Below, piece by piece: positions 8,997 through 18,416 of a stretch of DNA of 51,054 bases. Below the pieces are notes generated by a model. The model was not told the origin of the DNA. It did no database searches and saw nothing but the letters and a program-made list of their open reading frames with translations. The first letter of the stretch is position 1. The number at the start of each line of letters is the position of its first letter. Origin of the DNA: Nitrospirota bacterium (lineage in GTDB: Bacteria; Nitrospirota; Nitrospiria; Nitrospirales; UBA8639); contig RFGF01000129.1 of NCBI GenBank assembly GCA_003695915.1, forward strand, positions 1 to 51,054. The letters are read 5' to 3'. The position numbers and the translations under genes were made by a program.

Positions 8997-10103
8997 TTAT
9001 TTGGGGCAAGCCTGTGTCGTGGCTATCCCTCGAGGTACTTCATCAAAGAAGTAGCTGTTGAAAAGTTCAACCAATCCTGTCGAGACAGCCGCTTGCATCG
9101 CGCGAACGGCCCGATCCCTGGCCTCTTGGATCGTAATGTGACCTTCGCGCTCGGACCGAACGAACGCGCCCAGCAAATGTTGTGCATCGGATGCCGATAC
9201 CTCGATCTCAGCGCACCAGCGCACATAGCGGAACAAGGGATCAGGCATGGTGACGTCCCATACCCTCGCATTCCCGGCAATCCGTAAATTGGCAGGGGGA
9301 ACCGAGCGAGGTAAGGAATTGACATGCTTCTGAGGGGCAATCGCAATCTTTGCGGGAATCAACCCTGCCTGCCCCAATCCATCGAGTATGGCTCGTTTGA
9401 GTTGCGTGGGCCACTCCCCTGTCAAGGCAAGTTGAACGACAAAACGTTCTGACAAAAGCGCCTCTAATTCTTTTCGTAATTGCCCAGAAGCATAACCGGA
9501 GGGAACCCCACGCCCATCGACTCTTACTACCCGAAGATCGGCATCGGCCATCGCGCGGTCCGCGAGCATGCGGAGCGCTCGTCGATAGCCGCGAATTCTC
9601 TTCAAGAGCGTAGCGCCCGTGCGAGCTTCGTGAATCGCTTGGTCGATCGAGCGATCATAGTCGGCGAGGCGATCGAGAAGAATGCGTTCGGCTTGGTGAC
9701 GATCCAACCCTGCCAAGACGACATAATGGTCATCATCCTGCTGCCATGCTTCCAACACCGTGACGTTCTCCAGCATTTTGTTCGTCTTGAGCCGTACTTC
9801 ATGCTCGACGGAAAGCGTGTGGACCGGATATTCCGTGGATCCTTGCTGCGTGGAGGTATACGATTCCACATCCGTCGACCGAGCCTGTACAGTTGTCTGA
9901 AAAACTTTAGCGACTGCGGCATACGCTCGTTCCACGGCAACCGCCCGCGTGGGACCCTCGCCGATACCCAAGAGATAGCGAGCGTTCGGATAGGTCTTGC
10001 TCTGACCAGAAATCCAATCTGGTGCAGCCGGATCTGTGTGCAAGCAGCCAGACATCATGCCGGCAAGCACAATTCCAGCCACCATGATCGCAAGAGCAGT
10101 CAT
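8997..10103 (-). CDS. LPP20-family lipoprotein (operon gene 4)
   Basis: A 368-aa lipoprotein. The signal peptide ends in a lipobox (AGMMSGC), so the mature Cys should be lipidated. The LPP20/DUF400-type region follows (about 30-150) with the characteristic pattern PDWI...YPNARYLLGIGEG...AxxxAYAAVAKVF...TVLEAWQQDDDHYVVLAGLDR. The C-terminal half (about 200-360) has no family I can name. It starts 5 bp after the stop of the TPR-lipoprotein gene, so translation is probably coupled. It belongs to the same minus-strand operon as an LpoB-like protein and a second LPP20 protein, which points to an outer-membrane-associated complex. Confidence 0.82.
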   Translation of the reverse strand: MTALAIMVAGIVLAGMMSGCLHTDPAAPDWISGQSKTYPNARYLLGIGEGPTRAVAVERAYAAVAKVFQTTVQARSTDVESYTSTQQGSTEYPVHTLSVEHEVRLKTNKMLENVTVLEAWQQDDDHYVVLAGLDRHQAERILLDRLADYDRSIDQAIHEARTGATLLKRIRGYRRALRMLADRAMADADLRVVRVDGRGVPSGYASGQLRKELEALLSERFVVQLALTGEWPTQLKRAILDGLGQAGLIPAKIAIAPQKHVNSLPRSVPPANLRIAGNARVWDVTMPDPLFRYVRWCAEIEVSASDAQHLLGAFVRSEREGHITIQEARDRAVRAMQAAVSTGLVELFNSYFFDEVPRGIATTQACPK

Positions 10104-10108
10104 GCCCT

Positions 10109-11536
10109 TCAGTCCAGCACACGATGAGTGAGAAATCGAGTTTGACCAGGGGCCAGAATGATCTCGAAGACATGCTCACGGTCGATTTTTCGGCCAGCCC
10201 GATCGATGGATTCTATCCTGACACGATACGCTCCGGCCGGCACCCACAGTCTGGCCAAGTGAATCTCTCCCGGAAGCAGTCGCCAACTGCGGGTATCGGC
10301 CTCTTCTGTCGCCAGCGCAAAGATACGAGCGATCGCCGCAACGAGCGCGCCAATCCATTGATCCTCGTCACGGTGAACGGCCGCGTTGACACTATATCCT
10401 ATGCCTTCAGCTAACCCCATCTTAAGGGCCACCCGTGCAGCCGCCCGAACAAGGAGAGCCGGATAGGTATCCTCCAAATTTTTCTTCGCCACGGCTCCGA
10501 GATCATACATCCGCATAGTGTATCCATGATAGTAATGGCTGCCATTGTGCAGAGAGAGATGGTTCCGGGCCACACGAGAGGGCTGCGGCACGATTTCAGG
10601 GAGCGCAACACGCACGATTTTTCCGTACAACCCATACAGCGCCGCTTCACCGATTCGTACTCGATGGATCCCTCGCCCTCTAACCTGTTTGGCCAACACC
10701 ACGAGTTGGAGCGCATCCAGGCTCAACGGCACATCCACGACCTGTTCTTCCTTGCGAGGGGCTCGCCCGACAAAACTGACCAACACGAGGGACCCCCCGC
10801 CATCTACCACGGGGCGTTCGGGCACATCAGGATACCGTGTCCGGTACATGGCATACTCATTGTCCAAACCTAGAGCTTGTGTAATCCACAGCAAATCCTG
10901 CTGGAGAAGTGTCGGGACCGGGAGCTTGAGCCATGGTCTCGCTTTCTGGTACGCGCGTTCAGCCTTGCGATAGGCCACATAGGCATTGGTCAAATCGCCG
11001 GCGGCTTCGTAAAGAAGACCAGAGAGATATCGGGCAAACGGATCCTCATGATATTCGTCAGGATCTCTCGCATCGGACAAAACATTCAAACGATGATCAA
11101 TATTCCTGGCCTCGACAAGCGCTTCGTCGATTTCATCGACAAGCGCATAATTCAAGGCTTGGAGCACGTGGATCATAATATGTTCGTACGCTTCCCCCTC
11201 ATACGGTAACTCTCGATCATTCACCAACAATGCCCGCGCTTCATCGCGCATATGCTTTGTATAGAGCTGTTCGACTAGCCGAATCGCTTCATCGAGATAG
11301 GTTATACTTTCTCGGTACCGACCGGCTAAGTGCAGCGTCATCCCTCGATCCATAACATACAGCAGCCGATCTTGAGCACGATAGCGATCCTGCGACTGCT
11401 CGATCACTCGATCGGCTACTTCAGGATGGCCTTGGATCAAACTGCGCTCAACGTATTCGTATCGAACGGCTCCATGGCTACAGGCCAAGCACACAATAAA
11501 GAGCCCGCAGACACAGCCTTTGAGAAACCAGACCAT
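10109..11536 (-). CDS. TPR-containing lipoprotein, COG3014-like (operon gene 3)
   Basis: A 475-aa lipoprotein. The ATG at 11536 gives a signal peptide ending in a lipobox (IVCLAC). The frame is open to a GTG at 11638, but that N-terminus would bury the signal peptide. TPR-like helices span about 20-230 (MTLHLAGRYRESITYLDEAI, YLSGLLYEAAGDLTNAYVAYRKAE). The C-terminal region (about 240-470) is beta-rich with a SVNAAVHRDEDQW block and ends in a strand-rich domain (GEIHLARLWVPAGAYRVRI). This architecture matches COG3014, whose genes are known to neighbour LpoB-like (COG3417) and LPP20 genes in other Gram-negatives. The molecular role is not established. Confidence 0.78.
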   Translation of the reverse strand: MVWFLKGCVCGLFIVCLACSHGAVRYEYVERSLIQGHPEVADRVIEQSQDRYRAQDRLLYVMDRGMTLHLAGRYRESITYLDEAIRLVEQLYTKHMRDEARALLVNDRELPYEGEAYEHIMIHVLQALNYALVDEIDEALVEARNIDHRLNVLSDARDPDEYHEDPFARYLSGLLYEAAGDLTNAYVAYRKAERAYQKARPWLKLPVPTLLQQDLLWITQALGLDNEYAMYRTRYPDVPERPVVDGGGSLVLVSFVGRAPRKEEQVVDVPLSLDALQLVVLAKQVRGRGIHRVRIGEAALYGLYGKIVRVALPEIVPQPSRVARNHLSLHNGSHYYHGYTMRMYDLGAVAKKNLEDTYPALLVRAAARVALKMGLAEGIGYSVNAAVHRDEDQWIGALVAAIARIFALATEEADTRSWRLLPGEIHLARLWVPAGAYRVRIESIDRAGRKIDREHVFEIILAPGQTRFLTHRVLD

Positions 11537-11677
11537 GCAGGAAAGGCACTTCTGCACGGATCCAAGAAGAGGGGACGCTCCGGAGAAGTAAACGCGGAAG
11601 GAAGGGTCACGACGACGAGGGCATAGTAAGAAGCGCACCGTTTACCATTGACATCCACGCAATGCCGAGCGCACCGA

Positions 11678-12349
11678 TTAAAAGAGTAGCCGTTTGCGCT
11701 CAATGACTTTTTTGATTTTCTTTTGGCCAAACCACGACTTCACGTTATTCTCCAAATCGATCAAGACGAGATCGACTTGATAGAATACCGCCTTGACGCC
11801 TTCAGCCTCATCGAGAATGGTAGAAATGGTTCCTGTCATCATAAAATCCGCGCCCAGTTCGCGCCCTGGAGCTCTCTGCGTATCTTCACGAGCATGAACA
11901 GCCTGATCGCGACGCTCGGCCCTGAGGCTTCCCCGTTCCTCAGCACTCGCCACAAATTGCACCTTCTGAGAATTGGTCATTTCTCGTTCCAAATCCGTCA
12001 CAAAAGTGTCAATGTTAATATGCTCGTGGCTTCGATTGACGATAGGACCGACAATGACCACAGGCCGTCGCCCTTTTTCCCGGACGAAGCTCTCTAGCCA
12101 TGGACGACTGAGCATTTCCTTGATCATGGCCTCGGCAACCAACCGAGAATCGGTATCGTTCCAGCGCCCGCTGAGATCGGTGACCACTCCGGTGTCCACG
12201 CGGGTCACACGCGTTTCCTTTCCACAGCTGGCACAGAGTCCCGCCAGCCCACCGACGATGAGAGCCATGATGATAGGGCTCAGAACGCGCCTGGGCAGAC
12301 ACACACTAGAGCCCCACATAATGGCAATGAGCGAAGACGGGTCACTCAT
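11678..12349 (-). CDS. LpoB-like lipoprotein (COG3417, PBP-activator family) (operon gene 2)
   Basis: A 223-aa lipoprotein with a lipobox (GLCASC) at about residue 40. The mature part matches the LpoB/COG3417 pattern: VDTGVVTDLSGRWNDTDSRLVAEAMIKEML, RRPVVIVGPIVNRSHEHINI, FVTDLEREM, ADFMMTGTISTI and a final YQVDLVLIDLENN-K-W strand pair. LpoB proteins activate class A penicillin-binding proteins from the outer membrane, but many paralogues with this domain sit in LPP20/COG3014 clusters and have no shown link to a PBP. The ATG at 12349 overlaps the upstream stop by 8 bp, indicating translational coupling; a start at 12268 is also possible. Confidence 0.82.
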   Translation of the reverse strand: MSDPSSLIAIMWGSSVCLPRRVLSPIIMALIVGGLAGLCASCGKETRVTRVDTGVVTDLSGRWNDTDSRLVAEAMIKEMLSRPWLESFVREKGRRPVVIVGPIVNRSHEHINIDTFVTDLEREMTNSQKVQFVASAEERGSLRAERRDQAVHAREDTQRAPGRELGADFMMTGTISTILDEAEGVKAVFYQVDLVLIDLENNVKSWFGQKKIKKVIERKRLLF

Positions 12350-12935
12350 TGGTCTTCGTCGTCGCTGCACGGCGCTTGGCCTCTTCCTTCTCTAATCGCT
12401 CAAACACACGTTCGGCATTGCGTTTGACGAAATCCCGAACTTCTGCATTCAACTGGTGCGCCTGCTGCAACGCCTCTGTCATTTCTTTGAAAGAGAGCCG
12501 TGTCAACACATAGTAAGTGTTCGTCTCTTCGTCCTTGTAACGGTCGATGGGGCGCACGCCGTTCAGCGTCACAGCCGTGAACGTTTTAACGGCACGCTGG
12601 ATATTTTGTTCTTCGGTCACCCTCGTGACATCGCCGGCATTCGTCGAGGCGGCATAATCTTCCATCAAATATGCCGTATACGTTTCGAAGGTCTTCGCCA
12701 ATTCCGCGCGGGCACGATTTTCCGCCGTTTCCCATGCTAGCGGTTCGTTGCGAATGCCAACTACCGCTCCGACTCCATAGATGGCTTTCTCCTCTTCGTT
12801 GTAGACCCCAGAGCCCTGCTTCACCCATTTCGGTGGTCCACCGCACGCCACCAGCATACACAAACTGAGGAGCATCACAGACCACTTCACCAGTTTGCCG
12901 ACAAGGTTGGATTGCGCGGCACTATTGTGTATCAT
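12342..12935 (-). CDS. LPP20-family lipoprotein (operon gene 1)
   Basis: A 197-aa lipoprotein with lipobox CMLVAC at about residue 31 and the LPP20 pattern PKWV-(x)n-AIYGVGAV-(x)n-AxNRARAELAKTF, followed by TYYVLTRLSF. The C-terminus is a long charged helix (AEVRDFVKRNAERVFERLEKEEAKRR), likely a coiled coil. An AAGGGG site lies 6 nt before the ATG. It is the first gene of the four-lipoprotein minus-strand operon, and its stop overlaps the start of the LpoB-like gene. It is about half the length of the LPP20 protein that closes the operon and shares only the central domain with it. Confidence 0.85.
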   Translation of the reverse strand: MIHNSAAQSNLVGKLVKWSVMLLSLCMLVACGGPPKWVKQGSGVYNEEEKAIYGVGAVVGIRNEPLAWETAENRARAELAKTFETYTAYLMEDYAASTNAGDVTRVTEEQNIQRAVKTFTAVTLNGVRPIDRYKDEETNTYYVLTRLSFKEMTEALQQAHQLNAEVRDFVKRNAERVFERLEKEEAKRRAATTKTNE

Positions 12936-13197
12936 AGAAGAACCCCTTACTTGATTTTCTTGAGGATGTGTGCAGCATGTCCGATGGTTGGGGGCGAGCG
13001 AAACCTGATGGCTGGGTTGGAAAAAATGCTAACACCAGGTCCCTAACCTGTCAAGAAAATGAGCCGAATCATACCCCTATCTGGCAAACGATGAACCGGA
13101 TCTTTCCAGTCAGTGTGCGAACAACCATTTCTGAATAAGACGACGGAGTCAATATGGCTTAACAATAATGAGTTGCTAAGCGAAGGAGATATCAAGC

Positions 13198-13368
13198 ATG
13201 GCTGACGTACAAATCATTGATGGCGTTATTCGCATTATCGATCTCGATGTACAAGATCCTAAGGCTGCCAAGATTCTAGCCGAATATCCAGAACAACGTT
13301 GGGCAGAAATCACGCGCCGGGCCATCAAGATCGGGCTAGGCTATCTGCAGGGCGGTGCACAAGAGTAG
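13198..13368 (+). CDS. Small protein of unknown function (56 aa)
   Basis: A short frame of 56 codons with a consensus AAGGAG at 13183-13188, 9 nt before the ATG. The protein starts MADVQIIDGVIRIIDLDVQD and continues with EYPEQRWAEITRRAIKIGL, giving a beta strand followed by amphipathic helices. It is soluble and has no signal peptide. I do not recognise a family; the helical segment resembles N-termini of proteins that multimerise or bind nucleic acid, but that is only an impression. It sits alone between the divergent lipoprotein operon and the DUF4301 gene. Confidence 0.7.
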   Translation: MADVQIIDGVIRIIDLDVQDPKAAKILAEYPEQRWAEITRRAIKIGLGYLQGGAQE

Positions 13369-13466
13369 CTTCTTTTCTTTGAGGATCCTCTTGTCCCGCA
13401 TGAGTGGTTGTGAACAGGCGGTATGCCAGCTCCAAGAGATCGCGAACCACTGAACGAGACCTCGCC

Positions 13467-15017
13467 ATGTTAACGGTGGATGACTATCGTTTCATCTGTG
13501 AAAAAGGCATACCCTTCGAGCAAATCGAGCACCAGCTGTCACTGTTTCAACGAGGATTCCCCTACATTCAGCTTGTTCGCCCCTGCACCGTTGGCGACGG
13601 AATCCGCCGTCTGTCCTCTTCGGAAATTTCCGACTCGATCCAGGCCTTCGACGAAGCACAACGCATGGGCCGTGCAATGAAATTCGTACCGGCTTCCGGA
13701 GCTGCGACCCGCATGTTCAAAGATCTTCTGGCATTTTGGCAAAGAATCCGCGACTATGCTCCCGACCGTCCGATTCTCGAACTCGATACGTCGTCAGCAG
13801 GCCCGATCCACACGTTTTTCGCCAATCTCCCCGAATTCGCTTTTTATCAGGATCTTCAAGCCGTCCTCGCGCGAGCCGGATTCGACTGCCAGACGCTGCT
13901 TGCAACCAGGCGGATTAAACCTATTCTCGAATATTTGCTGTTTCCTGTCGGGCTTGACTATGCGCATCTCCCCAAAGGGCTGCTCCCCTTCCATCGCTAT
14001 CCGGATCATATCCGCACTCCCATTGCGGAGCATATCGTCGAAGCGACGGTATACACCGCCGATCAATATGAGACGGCAACGGTTCACTTCACCATGTCGC
14101 CCGACCACCTCGCGTTGGCCCGACAGCACGTTCAACAGCTTCCCCTTCCAATCGTTCGGATGGGCAAACGATTGGCCGTCACCTTTTCTCCCCAACGGCC
14201 TTCTACCGACACGATCGCTGTCGATCTCGACAATAAGCCTTTTCGTACGTCCGAGGGACGTTTGGTCTTTCGTCCTGGTGGTCACGGCGCTTTGCTTCAC
14301 AATCTCAATGATCTTCAGGGAGACCTCATCTTCATCAAAAATATCGACAATGTTCTCCCCGACTCTCGCAAGGCACCGACCTATACCTACAAAAAGGCAT
14401 TGGGCGGTCTACTGGTAACGATTCAGCGTCAGGTGTTTGATTATCTCGAAGCACTCGCATCCGACCGGGCTCCGGAATCGAGCCTGCACGAGATGATGTA
14501 TTTCGCCTCCGAAACCCTCTCCGTTTCGTTCCCTGAAGATTTTTCGCATTGGCCCGCATCGCAACGGAAGGCATGGCTTTTCGATCGACTCGATCGCCCG
14601 CTTCGCGTCTGCGGGATGGTCCCCAATACAGGCGAACCCGGTGGCGGTCCGTTTTGGGTGCGACACCCCGATGGGCGAATGTCGCTGCAAATCGTAGAGG
14701 CGGCCCAAGTCGACCCCGCTCAGCCGGATCAACAAGCCATTTTTGCCGCCGCCACACACTTCAATCCGGTGGACATGGTCTGCGGAGTCCGGGATTTTCG
14801 TCGCCAGCCTTTCGATTTGTTCCGCTTCCGCGATCCCGGGACTGGGCTCATCACGATCAAATCTTATGAAGGGCGGGAACTCAAGGCATTGGAATGGCCG
14901 GGGCTGTGGAATGGAGGAATGGCCTATTGGAATACTGTCTTCGTGGAAATTCCCCTCGAAACCTTTGCTCCGGTCAAAACGATCCTCGACCTGCTTCGCC
15001 CTGAACACCGTGCCTAG
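13467..15017 (+). CDS. DUF4301 family protein
   Basis: A 516-aa cytoplasmic protein matching DUF4301 along its length. The ATG at 13467 gives the family-typical N-terminus (LTVDDYRFICEKGIPFEQIE, then GFPYIQLVRPCTVGDGI); the frame is open to 13404 but without support. Nucleotidyltransferase-like features are visible: FVPASGAATRMFKDL near residue 75 resembles the sugar-nucleotide-binding loop, and RPGGHGALLHNLNDL plus FIKNIDNVLPD near 280-300 resemble uridylyltransferases of the UGP type. The family has no established function; a role in sugar-nucleotide synthesis is inference. No partner gene adjoins it. Confidence 0.88.
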   Translation: MLTVDDYRFICEKGIPFEQIEHQLSLFQRGFPYIQLVRPCTVGDGIRRLSSSEISDSIQAFDEAQRMGRAMKFVPASGAATRMFKDLLAFWQRIRDYAPDRPILELDTSSAGPIHTFFANLPEFAFYQDLQAVLARAGFDCQTLLATRRIKPILEYLLFPVGLDYAHLPKGLLPFHRYPDHIRTPIAEHIVEATVYTADQYETATVHFTMSPDHLALARQHVQQLPLPIVRMGKRLAVTFSPQRPSTDTIAVDLDNKPFRTSEGRLVFRPGGHGALLHNLNDLQGDLIFIKNIDNVLPDSRKAPTYTYKKALGGLLVTIQRQVFDYLEALASDRAPESSLHEMMYFASETLSVSFPEDFSHWPASQRKAWLFDRLDRPLRVCGMVPNTGEPGGGPFWVRHPDGRMSLQIVEAAQVDPAQPDQQAIFAAATHFNPVDMVCGVRDFRRQPFDLFRFRDPGTGLITIKSYEGRELKALEWPGLWNGGMAYWNTVFVEIPLETFAPVKTILDLLRPEHRA

Positions 15018-15222
15018 CAAAAATGGTAGGTATCAGCGGGTCCACTTTCCATCGCAGGCGGCAAAGGGTGGCGCGATTACCTCGTCCAGCGTTTCTCTTC
15101 CGCAGCATCGGATTTTCACTCTGAACTCTTGCGAGCCATGCGCAAGCTGCGCATAATGGCCACAACAAGCCGATATCGAATGTTGTCTTGCTTTGCGCTT
15201 TTTAGCGAGAGGAGTTAAGCCT

Positions 15223-17118
15223 ATGCCCGAAGAACATGAAATCCTCGAAACCTTGTTACACGTCAAGCAAGTCTATCCCCCTCCGCCCCAACTCGTCGAA
15301 CAGGCTTATATCAAGAACTACGAAGAAGCGTATCGCGAATCGATCGCCGATCCCGAACGGTTTTGGGATGGCATTGCCCGAGAACTGGAATGGTTTTCAC
15401 CGTGGACGAAGGTACTGGAATGGAACTATCCCTGGGCCAAATGGTTCGTCGGGGCCACGTGCAATATTGTGCACAATTGTCTCGATCGGCATCTCAACAG
15501 TTGGCGAAAAAACAAAGTGGCGGTGATTTGGGTGGGCGAAGACGGCCAAGAGCGCATATTGACGTATGGCGAACTGGCACGCCAGGTCAACAAATGTGCC
15601 AATGCGCTCAAAACCCTTGGCCTGCAACAGGGGGATCGTGTCACCATTTATCTTCCGAAAATTCCTGAACAAATCGTGGCGATGTTGGCTTGCGCCCGGT
15701 TAGGCATCGTTCATTCCGTCGTCTATTCGGGATTCAGTGCACCAGCCTTGGAGGCGCGGATCCGAGATGCAGAGGCCCGTGTCATCATCACGGCCGACGT
15801 AGGATACGATCGAGGGAAAACCATTGCGCTGAAACCCGTCGTCGACGAAGCCATCGCCAAGTGCCCGACCATCGAACGGGTCGTGGTTGTTCGACGAGAA
15901 GCATCCGCTACCCCGCTCAAGACACCGCGAGAAATTGACTGGAACGAATGGCTGCATGACCAATCCACCAAATGTGATCTCGTCCCGTTAGATGCCGAAA
16001 CCCCACTCTATATTTTGTATACCTCTGGCACGACGGGTAAACCCAAAGGAGTCGTTCATGTGCATGGCGGCTACATGGTGGGCACGTATATTACGACGAA
16101 ATATGTGTTCGACCTGAAAGACGAGGATGTCTATTTTTGCGTTGCCGATCCCGGCTGGGTAACTGGACATAGCTACATTGTCTATGGACCGCTTCTCAAT
16201 GGAGCGACGATTCTGACGGCGGAAGGCAAGCCGGATTATCCCAACCCGGGACGATGGTGGAGCCTGATCGAGCGATACGGGGTCAGCATTTTCTACACGA
16301 CCCCGACGGCCATTCGGCTACTCATGAAATACGGGGAAGAATGGCCGGCTCGATACGATCTCTCGTCGCTCAAGATTTTGGGCTCTGTCGGAGAGCCCAT
16401 CAATCCTGAAGCATGGCAATGGTTTTACCGGGTGACGGGCTCGAGCAAACCCATCATGGATACGTGGTGGCAAACGGAAACGGGCATGATCCTCGTCACC
16501 CCTCTTCCCTGTACCCCCTTGAAGCCTGGTTCCGCGGGCCGACCATTCCTGGGTATCGAAGCCGATGTGATGGATCGTGATGGGCACATCGTCGAGCACG
16601 GTGGTGGATTCGCCGTCATTAAAACCCCGTGGCCGGCCATGATGCGGACCATTTACAAAGACCCCGACCGCTATCTGCAATATTGGAACACGATTCCTGG
16701 TGTCTATACCACTGGCGATGTCTGTCACAAAGACGAAGATGGGTACCTCTGGTTCATGGGGCGGGCCGATGATGTGGTTAAAGTCGCCGGCAATCGCATC
16801 GGCACGGCGGAAGTCGAAAGCGCCTTGGTGGAGCATGAAGCCGTCGTCGAGGCCGCCGTGATCGGCAAGCCGCACAAAACCGCCGGAGAAATGATCAAAG
16901 CCTTCGTTGTGCTCAAACAGGGTGTGGCAGAATCTCCGGACCTCATCCAAAGCCTCAAGGATCACGTTCTCAACACATTGGGGAAAATTGCCGTGCCGCA
17001 AGAAATCGAAATTGTCTCCTCCCTGCCTAAAACCAGATCGGGGAAAATTATGCGCCGACTGCTCAAAGCCCGGGAACTTGGGCAAGACCCGGGCGATATC
17101 TCGACACTGGAGGAATAA
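15223..17118 (+). CDS. acs: Acetyl-coenzyme A synthetase
   Basis: A 631-aa AMP-forming acetate-CoA ligase that makes acetyl-CoA from acetate, ATP and CoA. An N-terminal ACS segment comes first, then the P-loop-like YTSGTTGKPKGVVH (about 265), DPGWVTGHSY, the acetate-pocket region DTWWQTETG (about 420), GVYTTGDV and the hinge GRADDVVKVAGNRIGTAEVE. The C-terminal domain ends with the SGKIMRR motif whose Lys is the usual acetylation site (TRSGKIMRRLLK). The ATG at 15223 follows GAGGAG at a normal distance. Length and motifs fit Acs rather than propionyl or longer-chain ligases, because the tryptophan (WWQTE) that closes the acetate pocket is present. Confidence 0.96.
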   Translation: MPEEHEILETLLHVKQVYPPPPQLVEQAYIKNYEEAYRESIADPERFWDGIARELEWFSPWTKVLEWNYPWAKWFVGATCNIVHNCLDRHLNSWRKNKVAVIWVGEDGQERILTYGELARQVNKCANALKTLGLQQGDRVTIYLPKIPEQIVAMLACARLGIVHSVVYSGFSAPALEARIRDAEARVIITADVGYDRGKTIALKPVVDEAIAKCPTIERVVVVRREASATPLKTPREIDWNEWLHDQSTKCDLVPLDAETPLYILYTSGTTGKPKGVVHVHGGYMVGTYITTKYVFDLKDEDVYFCVADPGWVTGHSYIVYGPLLNGATILTAEGKPDYPNPGRWWSLIERYGVSIFYTTPTAIRLLMKYGEEWPARYDLSSLKILGSVGEPINPEAWQWFYRVTGSSKPIMDTWWQTETGMILVTPLPCTPLKPGSAGRPFLGIEADVMDRDGHIVEHGGGFAVIKTPWPAMMRTIYKDPDRYLQYWNTIPGVYTTGDVCHKDEDGYLWFMGRADDVVKVAGNRIGTAEVESALVEHEAVVEAAVIGKPHKTAGEMIKAFVVLKQGVAESPDLIQSLKDHVLNTLGKIAVPQEIEIVSSLPKTRSGKIMRRLLKARELGQDPGDISTLEE

Positions 17119-17304
17119 GTCGAGAAAACAACCGTTGTGGAACGATAACGTCACCCCGCGATGGTGAAAGACTGTTCACCCAACAAGAGTCATTTGTACC
17201 GGCTGAAGAGCTCGGATGCAGTCGCAAAGGCAGAGGCATTCACCTTGGGCAGCGAGCATCCATCCTGGCAAATCACCTGCTGATGACAAGCGCTGTGTAC
17301 GACT

Positions 17305-18231
17305 CTATTCTTCGTGAATGCGGTATAAACCAGCGGCGCGCGCGAGCCGCTTAGCCTCCTCGACCTCGCTCGACAATACCGGTCGATCGAGTTGGGAATG
17401 GCGCATAGCCTTGGCCATGGGATGGTATTGATCCATGATATGGACGTATGTATGACGGGAAATCGATTCGGCCAGAAACTGCATCACCTCAGCCGTCCCG
17501 GCCAAATCATGTGGCAGCACCAGATGGCGCACTAAGAGCCCGCGAATGGCCAATCCTTCCTCATCCATTTCCAAATCTCCGACTTGCCTATGCATTTCCT
17601 TGAGGGCGGCCTGAGCAACGGCGGGATAATCCGGCACCTTTGACAGACGGCGACCAACCACGGTATCGGCATATTTCATATCCGGCATGTAAATGTCCAC
17701 TACCCCGTCCAATAACCGCAGCATCTCTACATTATCGTATGCGCTCGTGTTATACACGATCGGCACGCGCAGGCCTTGCTGCGCTGCAACGAGCAACCCT
17801 TCGAGAATCTGCGGAACTTGGTGCGAAGGGCTAACCCAATTGATGTTATGGCACCCGATCTCCTGAAGGTCCAGCATGAGCCGAGCAAGGGCTTCGGGAT
17901 CGAGCTCTTGTCCGTTAGGCTGATGACTAATATCGTAGTTCTGGCAGTAAACACATCGCAGATTGCAACCCGCAAAAAAGATCGTGCCCGATCCATACCA
18001 ACCACGAATGGGAAACTCTTCGCCAAAATGAGGAGCCGCGCTCGCGACACAGGCCCGTGCTCCTACGAGACAGGTTCCCAACTCCCCCTCGATCCGATTG
18101 ACGCCGCAATGCCGAGGACAGACGCGGCATGCCGCTAAACACGCCTTCGCTTGCTCAACCCGCTCGTATAGTTCTCCATTTCTCAGCAATCGCCGATACC
18201 CGGCCTCGCATTTAGCTCCGATGTACGGCAT
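17305..18231 (-). CDS. PflX-like radical SAM protein (COG1313)
   Basis: A 308-aa radical SAM protein. The cluster motif C-x3-C-x2-C is plain (AGCNLRCVYCQNYDIS). A Cys-rich N-terminal segment (ACLAACRVCPRHCGVNR, then GTCLVG) is typical of PflX/COG1313 proteins, relatives of pyruvate-formate-lyase activase. Downstream come QEIGCHNINWVSPSHQ, NTSAYD and DIYMPDMKYAD, standard for this family. The start at 18231 follows GGAGGAG; the frame continues upstream into the region of the divergent gene at 18417 and is unlikely to be used there. Substrate unknown: the family is annotated as activating-enzyme-like without a proven target, and no glycyl-radical enzyme is visible in this window. Confidence 0.87.
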   Translation of the reverse strand: MPYIGAKCEAGYRRLLRNGELYERVEQAKACLAACRVCPRHCGVNRIEGELGTCLVGARACVASAAPHFGEEFPIRGWYGSGTIFFAGCNLRCVYCQNYDISHQPNGQELDPEALARLMLDLQEIGCHNINWVSPSHQVPQILEGLLVAAQQGLRVPIVYNTSAYDNVEMLRLLDGVVDIYMPDMKYADTVVGRRLSKVPDYPAVAQAALKEMHRQVGDLEMDEEGLAIRGLLVRHLVLPHDLAGTAEVMQFLAESISRHTYVHIMDQYHPMAKAMRHSQLDRPVLSSEVEEAKRLARAAGLYRIHEE

Positions 18232-18416
18232 AGACGCTCTCCTCCCCAATCTAAAGGTTGGTGTCAGCTCTAATCTAACGCTGACAAAGGAGCCGGACAA
18301 GATCGTCGAAACATCGGAGTCGCGGATCAAGCACGCCGAGCGAGAAACCGAAACGGAAGCTAAAAGCGGGCCACGACTGTTGGAATCCGGAGCATCGTCA
18401 AGGATCAGCATCTTCC

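Noticed and set aside
13381-13390. GAGGATCCTC palindrome after the 56-aa gene as a terminator
   Set aside because: A loopless 10-bp palindrome without a T-run cannot act as an intrinsic terminator.
15138-15154. ATGCGC-AAGCT-GCGCAT inverted repeat upstream of acs
   Set aside because: The arms are only 6 bp and such dyads arise by chance at this density; there is no promoter in register.
17161-17283. 40-codon frame between acs and the radical SAM gene
   Set aside because: No ribosome-binding site and no protein-like pattern; probably chance.
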